Of a DNA stretch of 64,000 nt, positions 54,830 through 64,000 are shown in pieces. The notes below the pieces were generated by a model. That model was given only the letters and a program-made list of their open reading frames with translations, was not told where the DNA came from and made no database searches. The stretch comes from Macrobrachium rosenbergii. Lineage: Eukaryota > Arthropoda > Malacostraca > Decapoda > Palaemonidae. Each line of letters begins with the position of its first letter. Positions within the stretch are counted from its first letter, which is position 1. The stretch covers positions 22,207,501 to 22,271,500 of the forward strand of contig NC_089744.1 of NCBI RefSeq assembly GCF_040412425.1. The letters run 5' to 3'. The translations under genes were made by a program, and so were the position numbers.

Positions 54830-55389
54830 CAGTCTCTCACAATATATCTCGGCTTTTGTAGTTAGATCATTTTTAATGATGGCTAATGATTGGCATAGAT
54901 AATTTTCAATTGAGGATTCTTAGTAGTATTTAGAACTCTGCTTGGTTAAGTAGAAGACAATTGAAATCAGTTATGAACAATTTTTGTCATGTTAGCACAT
55001 TTGCCTGTGAAATATTGCCGGGTCTGCTGACTTTTAAGAATTGCTTTTAGATGTCAATCTTGTATATAACAGTAATTCACATCTCACATTACTCGTTGTG
55101 CGTTATCTTCCAAGTAATTCTTTTCAGGATACTAAAAGAAATTGCTGTACGTACTTCGTGTAAAATTTCATTCACGCCAATAAACTTCAGAGAATTAACT
55201 TACAATACAGTTCTGGGTAGCAGCGTTGTCGTTGCTATGTGGTGAACGAATTCCGGAATTGTCCTTGGGGCTTTAATAATTCAGTAATGTTTGCGTTTGC
55301 AAAAGTTCCCTTAATGAAATACATAGCTTTGTGCCTGCAGAGTTTTATGCTGCAACTCGCTGAACAATTATGGGGCTATTTTCATTAGT
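54830..55389. other. No gene seen
   Basis: Mixed AT-rich sequence; nothing recognised. Confidence 0.5.
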
Positions 55390-55905
55390 CTCGTCTTCCC
55401 ACCGTGCGTAGGATCTGTAGAGAATATGTTGTTTTATTCTGCTTTTTAGTCAATAGTTTAAATTTTGTGTGGTCGTCCTGCGTGTTGATAAATCTTTTTG
55501 ACAGTTTTAAGTATCCCTAATCTTGTGGAGTTATTTTTTTGCAGTTTATTAAAAGGAATTAAACTCGTCTTCCCACCGTGCGTAGGATCTGTAGAGAATA
55601 TGTTGTTTTATTCTGCTTTTTAGTCAATGGTTTAAATTTTGTGTGGTCGTCCTGCTTGATAAATCTTTTTGACAGTTTTAAGTATCCTTATTTTGTGGAG
55701 TTATTTTTTTGCAGTTTATTAAAAGGAATTAAACTCGTCTTCCCACCGTGCGTAGGATCTGTAGAGAATATGTTGTTTTATTCTGCTTTTTAGTAAATAG
55801 TTTAAATTTTGTGTGGTCGTCCTGCTTGATAAATCTTTTTGACAGTTTTAAGTATCCTTATTTTGTGGAGTTATTTTTTTTGCAGCTTATTAAAAGGAAT
55901 TAGAC
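55390..55905. repeat. Tandem triplication, ~170-174 bp unit
   Basis: Units start at 55390, 55564 and 55734 (ctcgtcttcccaccgtgcgt). They are nearly identical throughout, including ggatctgtagagaatatgtt, gtggtcgtcctgc and agtttattaaaaggaatta. The high identity indicates recent origin. No microsatellite is involved. Confidence 0.95.
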
Positions 55906-56176
55906 AGAAGTGCCGCCAGAAAAGATTTACGATCAATATCGATGGGTCGTGATTACCTATTGCCCAAAACTTCTTTGAAGTTGGTTTTTGGAACAAGGTT
56001 ACGTTTATGGCGTTTTTTCTCAGAGCGTCGAAGGAGACATTAGTTTTAAATTAATGTACCGTTATCTTCTGAAAATGATTCTCTATAAATATCTGATTAG
56101 CCGCTTCGGAAGTTATACTTGTTCGTTTTTCTAGGAAGCAAACTTCTTTTTTCAATTATTTTTCATTTATTCCTTA
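55906..56176. other. No gene seen
   Basis: Mixed sequence. Confidence 0.5.
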
Positions 56177-56193
56177 GAGAGAGAGAGCGAGAG

Positions 56194-56261
<68 letters not shown>

Positions 56262-56360
56262 GGAGGATTCTGGGTTGGGGTGGTCAGGAACTTCAGTTTC
56301 CTTTGATGTACTGCAGAAATGGCGGAATTATTAGATTTACTTCCCATCTTGTAACAATTT

Positions 56361-56394
<34 letters not shown>

Positions 56395-56446
56395 TGTGTG
56401 TGTGATAGAGAGAAAGTGTATGTGTGTGATAGAGAGAGAGAAAGTT

Positions 56447-56482
<36 letters not shown>

Positions 56483-56484
56483 TA

Positions 56485-56534
<50 letters not shown>

Positions 56535-56713
56535 TGTATGTGTGTGTGAGAGAGAGAGAAAGTGTATGTGTGTGTGAGAGAGAGAGAGAGAAACTGTATG
56601 TGTGTGTGTGAGAGAGAGAGAAAGTGTATGTGTGTGTGAGAGAGAGAGAGTGTGTGAGAGAGAGAGAGTGTGTGTGAGAGAGAGAGAGAGAGAGAGTGTG
56701 TGAGAGAGAGAAA

Positions 56714-56782
<69 letters not shown>

Positions 56783-56872
56783 TATGTGTTTGTGCGTGAG
56801 AGACAGAAAGTGCATGTGTGAGAGAGAGAGAGAGAGTATGTGTGTGTGTGTGTGTGCGTGTGTGTGTGTGTG
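56177..56872. repeat. (GA)n and shuffled (GA)/(GT) compound array
   Basis: After a GA tract (56177-56260) and a short unique part, 56370-56872 is a mosaic of GA runs, GTGTGTG runs and the junction unit gaaagtgtatgtgtgtga repeated many times at varied spacing. Confidence 0.95.
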
Positions 56873-57119
56873 TGCAGTGGGGGTTAACGTGTTCGTGGTG
56901 GCCGGTGGGCCTCTTCATCGATTACCAAGAAGGTATTAGATCCAGAAATAAATGTAAGGGCGAGATCCCTGATAACGGTAATGATGATACCGATGATGAC
57001 AGCCAACGCAGTGCCAGGGCAGAAGAATCCACCAATTGCTCGAGGGATGCAAGTTGGGATATGATCATTTTGATCCGGTTACCGTGGGAGAGTGAACTCT
57101 CGGCTCTCGGCTTAATTTG
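56873..57119. other. No gene seen
   Basis: GC-richer mixed sequence; the frame through it has no recognisable domain. Confidence 0.4.
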
Positions 57120-57680
57120 GAGTTGGTATAATACAGCATCACGTCAGAGATTGACGGGATATCCTGAGTGCTTGTCATTTTTGAAGTGAGAGTAAGATTT
57201 AATTATTTTTAAAGAAATACGAAACTACTGTGGAGAGCTTTAGTTTGGAGGTGGTATAATGCGATAGCATTTCAGAGTTTGACGGGGTATCATGCGGGCT
57301 TGTGATTTTAAAGAATGGTAATTGAATTATTCTTAAAGAAATATAAAATAGTTTTTGAGAGCTTGTGTTCATTGCATTCAAATCTGTCATTGTGGAATCT
57401 ACTATTAATTTAATAGCTTCATGATAGTTTATAATTATATGAATCTTAATTATCTATGTTATAAGTCAGCGATAGATTGCAGCTTCCTAACATTTAGGCT
57501 ACAAATATCGTGAGCTATTGACTTGATATTTATAGTAGCCAATAGAACAGCGCTATTTATGACTCGGGTGCATGTGATCTATTGTCAGCAGTAGATCACA
57601 GCTTCCTGAGAGTTACAAACATCTTCAATCATCGTCTTGATGTTTGTGTAGCTTATAGAACGAAATTGCCTGTTTTGACC
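57120..57680. repeat. Two diverged tandem duplications
   Basis: 57125-57370 holds two ~128 bp units (ggtataatacagcat or ggtataatgcgatagcat, gattgacgggatatc or gtttgacggggtatc, attatttttaaagaaat). 57467-57680 holds two ~125 bp units (cgatagattgcagcttcct or cagtagatcacagcttcct, tgacttgatatt or gtcttgatgttt, gaacagcgctatt or gaacgaaattgcc). Confidence 0.7.
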
Positions 57681-58072
57681 CTTGTGTCAACAAAGACCCA
57701 AAAGACCAAAGAACAACAGCCACTCCTTACCTGTAGAGGTGGTGGTGGTGGTGGAGGTGGTGGAGAGTGTTCTCAAGACGTCATTGAGGGTGGGTTTGCG
57801 GGCAAGAGGGTCACTGAGTGCATGACGTTCCTGCGACATGTAAAAGAGAGGGCCTGGGGGTGCATGAAGCGTCTCCAGGCCAACGGTGAAGATAAAAACC
57901 ATGTGATAGTGATAGTAGTAGGGGGGAGAGAGAGAGAGAGGGGGGGCCGAGAGACGGAGTTCGTGAATCCTATTTTGAGTAATTTTAAAGACTAGCTGTT
58001 TTTATTTTTGTAAATGGTTGCCAACTATCAGCTAAGTGCAAAGGTAAAAATTTATCTTGCCCTGTTCTGACA

Positions 58073-58077
<5 letters not shown>
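57681..58077. other. No confirmed gene; (GGT)n
   Basis: A + frame at 57582-57995 (137 codons) includes a Gly run from a (GGT)n tract at 57738-57762 and then VIEGGFAGKRVTECMTFL. It overlaps the diverged duplication on its left and a GA tract on its right, and shows no recognisable domain. Confidence 0.3.
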
Positions 58078-58145
<68 letters not shown>

Positions 58146-58224
58146 TTCGTCGAGCTTCCTATTTATGACAGTTCTTACATCTTAATAATAAGTCATTCAT
58201 TCTCATTTTTTTTATTCATAAATT

Positions 58225-58280
<56 letters not shown>

Positions 58281-58361
58281 TTATTCGTCGAACTTCCTAT
58301 TTATGACAGTTCTTACATCTTAATAATAAGCCATTCATTCTCATTTTTTTATTCATAAATT

Positions 58362-58416
<55 letters not shown>
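58078..58416. repeat. (GA)n compound array, three GA tracts
   Basis: GA tracts are separated by two almost identical ~90 bp units with gagcttattcgtcgagcttc, ctatttatgacagttcttac, atcttaataataag and attcataaattaccag. Confidence 0.95.
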
Positions 58417-58420
<4 letters not shown>

Positions 58421-58788
58421 GACGATTCTCACCTGTTGACGAAATATGCAAATAGGAATTGGACGCGTGTTTGGGCGCTCACGATTTTTGTTCAGAGCTT
58501 GCGTGTCTATCTCGTTGGCATTGCAGCTGATGTCTCGTCGACGTAGCCTTTTGCTGAAGGGGTATCACGGCATGCCATATCGATTTCTACCTTCCCCCTC
58601 TGTTAGTTAATGCTGCGGATATGGAGGTATTACGGTAATTCCAGCGTTCTGTCATTTCATGCAGGTGGTGGGCGTCGAGGTTTATTTGAAATTTCTTCGA
58701 TCCAATTTGTACTGCCACCGTGATGTTGAATGATTAGGGAACAACGTTTTGGTGTTAGTTGAGACTCAAGGGATGTCCGTGGTGAATT

Positions 58789-58792
<4 letters not shown>
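58417..58792. other. No gene seen
   Basis: Mixed sequence with a moderate GC rise; nothing recognised. Confidence 0.5.
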
Positions 58793-58855
<63 letters not shown>

Positions 58856-58941
58856 GAATGCCCACAAATATATACCTAGAGTTTATTTATTCACAGTACA
58901 AGAATATTTATTCGGCATGGTTTATAATTTATAAGGTTATT

Positions 58942-59008
<67 letters not shown>

Positions 59009-59091
59009 GGAATGACCATGAATATATACATTAGAGTTCATGTATTCACAGTATAAGAATATTTTGGTTTAGAATTTGAGATTATATAATT

Positions 59092-59168
<77 letters not shown>

Positions 59169-59247
59169 GAATGACCATGAATATATACATTAGAGTTCAT
59201 GTATTCACAGTATAAGAATATTTTGGTGTAGAATTTGAGATTATATA

Positions 59248-59321
<74 letters not shown>

Positions 59322-59401
59322 GGGAATGTCCATGAATATATGCATTAGAGTTTATATATTCACAGTATAAGAATATTTTGGTTTAGAATTTATAAGATTA
59401 T

Positions 59402-59480
<79 letters not shown>

Positions 59481-59560
59481 GAATGCCCCATGAATATATA
59501 CATTAGAGTTCATGTATTCACAGTATAAGAATATTTTGTTTTAGAATTTGAGATTATATA

Positions 59561-59637
<77 letters not shown>
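58793..59637. repeat. (CT)n compound array, six CT tracts
   Basis: CT tracts separated by a ~90 bp unit with gggaatgaccatgaatatat, acattagagttcatgtattc, acagtataagaatattttgg and atttgagattatataattt. Middle units are nearly identical; the outer ones are more diverged. Confidence 0.95.
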
Positions 59638-59639
<2 letters not shown>

Positions 59640-60689
59640 TTTTAAATCTGTAGCTCATGGGATGTTGCTGGGCTTTGCAGATGCAATACTTTTATGAATA
59701 AGCTTTTGATAAGCAGTCGGTCTGCAGTTAATGGAATTCTTTCGAAATTCCAGATTTCTTCAGCTGTTTTTATAATGAAGCACAGTACCGTATATAAAAA
59801 TTCATACACACGCACCGTGTACGTTTGCTGTGTGTCTATATGCTGGGTTTAATATTCTGTTCGCGCAAATGACGAGCATGGCGTATATTCTTTTTATTTA
59901 AGTTGTGTAGGTTTCATGAACCAAATTATTCTGCACACAGTCTTCAGAGCCTGGATTGTTATTTTTTGTTTTTGGGCAGATGTATTTTGTAAATTCAGCC
60001 AGTCAATAGTGTTTCGTGTGAACGTATGTAAATTATTTGAGGAGTTACTCGTCCTGGTAAAAAAAAAAAAATCAGCAAGATTACTTTTCATCGCCAATGG
60101 AATGAAAAGTGCTTTTTAAAAATTTAGGAGCTCGGCGCTCGAGTAAAAAATCTCTCCAAGATTACTTTTCATTGCCAATGGAATGAAAAAGGTTTCTTCG
60201 AAAATATCGAAAATGGAACATGACCGCACATTCATCGCATTCATCTAGGTTCGTTATTGAAAATTCTTGGGAGGTAAATTAATCGGACGCGGGCATGCAT
60301 ACCCCTGGGAGAGAGGACTGGCCAGGGCACGGTAGGGGGGAGTTGTAGGTAGGTGGGTTTCTCGGCATTGTATGAACATCTTCGTGCTGCAAAGTTTGCG
60401 CTCAATAGAGGGCTCAAGTTATAGTTTTGACAAGTTTGCCTTTGCATATTCATGGTGGGGAGGCAAAGAGAGACCGCAAGACCTGGCCTCACAGATGGTC
60501 TCGTTTGGCAGGCAGCGAGGAACACGTCCTGTCCTGCCTTTCTTTCTTTCTTTCTTTCGTGTTTATTTGGTTTGTTTTTATCTCCGTGTGACTGAAATAC
60601 ATCTCGGTTTGTGTTTCTGTAAAGGCAGACCAGTTCCGAGGGGCATGATTCTTTTCAAGTTTGTGATAAGGAACGTAACAGTTGATTGT
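59638..60689. other. Mixed sequence with a ~88 bp duplication
   Basis: 60068-60195 contains two copies of caagattacttttcatcgcc and aatggaatgaaaa. A short (TTTC)n run lies at 60539-60560. No recognisable gene. Confidence 0.55.
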
Positions 60690-61230
60690 TATGTCCTATC
60701 AGTTTATTATGTTGTATCCTGTCAGTTTTTTTATGTCATCAATTTATTATATCCTGTCAATTTATTATGTTATATCCTGTAAATTTTATTTGTTATGTCC
60801 TGTCAGTTTTTTTATATCCTATCAATTTATTATGTTATATCCTGTCAATTTTTTTTATATCCTATCAATTTATTATGTTATATCCTGTTAATTTTTTTAT
60901 ATCCTATCAATTTATTATGTTATTTCCTGTCAATTTTTTTATATCCTATCAATTCATTATGTCATATCCTATCAATTTATTGTTACATCCTGTCTTTTTT
61001 TTGTTATATCCTATCAATTTATTATGTTATGCCCTTTCAGTTTATTATATTATATCCTATAAAATTTTTTTATATCCTATCAATTTATTGTTATATCCTG
61101 TCAGTTTTTTGTTGTATCCTATCAGTTTATTATATATCCTGTAAATTTTTTTATATCCTATCAGTTTATTATGTTATATCCTATCAGTTTATTATGTTAT
61201 ATCCTATCAATTTATTATGTTATACCCTTC
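60690..61230. repeat. AT-rich minisatellite, ~22-25 bp and multiples
   Basis: About 20 or more units of tatcctatcaatttattatg, tatcctgtcaatttttttat and intermediates. They alternate in many places to give a ~48 bp dimer. Open frames in three phases repeat ISYQFIMLYPVNF. Confidence 0.93.
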
Positions 61231-61819
61231 AGATAATATTTGCCAAGTTGATCTTATTACTTTAAAAACAGAAAGCGATGTATATATAATTTTTGGCCGG
61301 CGATGCATTCGGAGTCAGCCTTGTAAAAAGTTGAAAAATAATAAATAAAGAGTAAAAAGTGAATTTGTTTGACCTCCCAAAAGCTATTGTGGAATGCTGT
61401 CGTTGCCATATTCAATATGAAAAGCACGATCTCGTAAGGACAGTGTAGAAATATCACAGACCTGTCATTGTTCTCCTGAATTTGCCAGCATTCCGCAACT
61501 TATCACCTGCGTATTTTTATGACCATGCATTACGTTATCCGTATTTTCTCCGTAAACATGAAGAGTCCGCGCCATCTGTTTCGTTCAGCTGTGCGTGTTC
61601 AGAATAGAGATCGGCGTAGCTACAAAGAATGGCCTAATCATAATGTTGTTGTTGTTGCATTTTTCGGGTTCGGCAGGTGTCCTGTATAATAGGTAGGTGT
61701 CGGTGATCCAGGAACGAAGGATACAGCTTACTTTTCTGTGGTGCGGGTAATTTTGAATTCATCTTTTCTTCAGTCGAAAAGGACGGAGCTCCTCATATTG
61801 AAAATTAGTGTATAAATTA

Positions 61820-61824
<5 letters not shown>
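61231..61824. other. No gene seen
   Basis: Mixed sequence; nothing recognised. Confidence 0.5.
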
Positions 61825-61909
<85 letters not shown>

Positions 61910-61973
61910 GAATCAATTGCATTATTTTTTTAATCACTGAAAACTCTGCAATAGATTGTACATATCATTGAAA

Positions 61974-62042
<69 letters not shown>

Positions 62043-62096
62043 ATTACAGTATTTTCTTTATCACTGAAAATTCTGCAATAGATTGTACTTAATCAT

Positions 62097-62166
<70 letters not shown>

Positions 62167-62300
62167 GCATCAATTGCAGTATTTTTTTTTTTTCACTGAA
62201 AACTCTGCAGTAGATTGTACATATCATTGAAACAATCTCTCTCTCTCTTTGCAATCAGTTGCAGTATTTTCTTTATCAACAAAAATTCTGCAATTGATTG

Positions 62301-62366
<66 letters not shown>
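61825..62366. repeat. (CT)n compound array, five units
   Basis: CT tracts separated by a ~75 bp unit with catcaattgcagtatttt, tttatcactgaaaactctgc and aatagattgtacatatcatt. The fourth CT tract is very short (62237-62249). Confidence 0.95.
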
Positions 62367-62370
<4 letters not shown>

Positions 62371-62708
62371 CGGTCGGTTGGTCGATCAAACTAATTAGGG
62401 AGTCGATCGAACTCCCGAAATCTGGGCTTTCCTTCTGACCCCGAGTCGGAAACCAGAAACGAGAAGTTCGCAAATCGAGTTAAGGCTTCGCGTGGTGGCT
62501 GCTGCCGAAGATAGCAGGGAGCCAGGTTCTATTGCCGGTTTTGCGCTCCAGGACACGGAAACTCCTTAATCATCATGCGCACCCGGAGTCTAAGGTGATT
62601 TACGGCGGTGCCAGGGTAGTTTTCTGTAGTAGGGAGTCTTTATCGAGAGGAGATTTAGGAAAGTTACGGTTTTTTTTAAATGTATATGGATGTGGTAATG
62701 TTAATAAA

Positions 62709-62713
<5 letters not shown>
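62367..62713. other. No gene seen
   Basis: GC-richer mixed sequence; short frames only. Confidence 0.45.

Positions 62714-62783
<70 letters not shown>
62714..62783. repeat. (TA)n
   Basis: TA tract of about 68 bp. Confidence 0.95.
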
Positions 62784-62788
<5 letters not shown>

Positions 62789-62904
62789 TGACCAGTAGAA
62801 TCTACTGGTCACTTTTTTACCATACATTTGTAATTGTAATAGCCACAATGCCCTCTTAAGTTTTTCGAATTCTTCGCGCTTTTTTGGATAAGCGCGAAGC
62901 GCAC
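62784..62904 (+). repeat. Palindrome plus family V copy 2
   Basis: gtgaccagtag at 62787 and its complement ctactggtcac form an 11 bp-stem palindrome beside the TA tract. From 62829 the family V lead (tgtaattgtaatagccacaa) recurs and ends in a hairpin, cttcgcgctt against aagcgcgaag, at 62872-62899. The V copy at 31735-31840 has the same layout with a different stem sequence. Confidence 0.7.
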
Positions 62905-62910
62905 ACGCGC

Positions 62911-63001
<91 letters not shown>
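62905..63001. repeat. (CA)n, (TA)n, (GT)n
   Basis: CA to 62970, short TA, then GT to 63001; the CA and GT arms are complementary around the TA centre. Confidence 0.95.
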
Positions 63002-63002
<1 letters not shown>

Positions 63003-63403
63003 ATTTATTTCCTGCAAGCAGTATTTTGTTAGCTTGCAACTGCCTACAAGTGGCTTGAGCTGACCTCAGGTACCACTACTCAGCAGTGTCTACATGTAGT
63101 AACAATAATAATGAATAGTAAATATATCTGCATTACTCATTAATAAATAAAGTAATATGTCTTATCGGTATGTCTTTTCTTTGGTGAAATCCCAGTGCTT
63201 GGGCTATGTCACTCAATTCCATCAATCCATCTCTCCCAAGTCACAAAGCCTTTATGAATGCTTGCCTAATAGAAAATGAGGCATAACTGTACGACGTTTG
63301 TGAAGACGAGTACCTTGGTGTTGCAGTGTTTAGGGTCGGTTTACCTAAGCCATATGGAATCATGTCTGGCAGAAAGGTCTAATGTTGAGTCATCATTATC
63401 ATC

Positions 63404-63405
<2 letters not shown>
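63002..63405. other. No gene seen
   Basis: Mixed sequence; nothing recognised. Confidence 0.5.

Positions 63406-63462
<57 letters not shown>
63406..63462. repeat. (CT)n
   Basis: Perfect CT tract of about 57 bp. Confidence 0.95.
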
Positions 63463-63465
<3 letters not shown>

Positions 63466-63627
63466 TTTGCGATAGGTAATGTCAAAGTTACCGCTATTGT
63501 TGATGACCAGTTTGGAACTGCATGCAAAATTTTTTGTTTTTATCATTCTAAGGTCATAATTTTGGTGTTTTTATGATGCTGAATTCATGAAAATTGCAGT
63601 TTTGATGTTAGTTCCTGCGATCGAAAT

Positions 63628-63629
<2 letters not shown>

Positions 63630-63689
<60 letters not shown>

Positions 63690-63771
63690 TTGGTCTATCA
63701 CAGTCATCCTATTCGACTGGGTGGTTTTTTTAGTGTGGGGTTCCGGGTTGCATCGTGCCTCCCTAGGTGTC

Positions 63772-63845
<74 letters not shown>

Positions 63846-63941
63846 GTGACATTAACATAAACATATGCATCTCTTGGGAGCTTTTTTTCAATAATTGTCA
63901 GAAAACGGAAAAGAACTTGAAATTTCTTGGCTTTTCGACAC

Positions 63942-64000
<59 letters not shown>
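63630..64000. repeat. Three (ATT)n tracts with inserted unique segments
   Basis: ATT tracts at 63630-63690, 63773-63845 and 63941-64000. The segment 63690-63772 (ggtctatcacagtcatccta, ttcgactgggtggt, ggggttccgggttgc, cctccctaggtgtcc) resembles a dispersed decapod repeat as I recall. The segment 63846-63940 is not recognised. The last tract runs off the window edge. Confidence 0.85.

Noticed and set aside
57582..57995. 137-codon frame with Gly run
   Set aside because: It spans a diverged tandem duplication, a (GGT)n tract and a GA tract; no domain recognised.

Overview
The window looks like non-coding euchromatin or deep intron from a very repeat-rich invertebrate, most probably a decapod crustacean (shrimp, crab or crayfish group). 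The grounds are the density of long, nearly perfect microsatellites, (GA)n/(CT)n, (TA)n, (AAT)n/(ATT)n and (CA)n, and several dispersed families that I recognise from memory as common in decapod genomic sequence. Genus and species cannot be fixed from the sequence alone. I found no convincing intact protein-coding gene. The long open frames (poly Ser-Leu, Arg-Glu, Tyr-Ile, Asn) are translations of microsatellites, and the others are short and lack recognisable domains.

Layout. Positions 1-5310 hold a possible LINE 3' end, two copies of a ~300 bp SINE-like family, GA arrays and AT-rich tandem repeats. A decayed reverse transcriptase fragment lies at 5785-5960. Positions 6100-9500 are CT/TA arrays and (AAT)n-tailed repeats. 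Two fold-back elements lie at 9676-10354. Tandem arrays with 81 and 60 bp units follow (10890-13412). Positions 14500-16415 carry a tRNA-derived hairpin, a (TA)n-embedded fold-back and a second, longer decayed LINE reverse transcriptase. Positions 16670-24760 are dominated by compound GA arrays, including a higher-order repeat at 22806-23827, plus a fold-back with partly coding arms at 21591-22015. Positions 25000-36060 contain another (TA)n-embedded fold-back, four SINE-like copies, a hAT-type MITE with target duplication (29845-30231), a possible recursive splice site (about 30407), a 24 bp minisatellite, a TA-flanked MITE with a paralogous empty site (35383-35630), and a dispersed fold-back element. 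Positions 37300-49690 carry an inverted GA/CT array, several AT-rich minisatellites, a nested tandem/inverted cluster (48395-48665) and long purine/pyrimidine tracts. Positions 50000-64000 are further (TA)n tracts, SINEs, a 170 bp tandem triplication, CT arrays and (ATT)n tracts.

No genes can be shown to work together here. The organising themes are repeats built on microsatellites: elements that end in or sit inside (AAT)n and (TA)n, and GA tracts that serve as the variable spacer of locus-private tandem arrays. GA arrays keep one strand orientation over blocks of several kb. Nine of ten copies of the main SINE-like family lie on the same strand. The likeliest setting is a long intron or intergenic region; the splice-site-like motif near 30407 is the only hint of transcription on the + strand.
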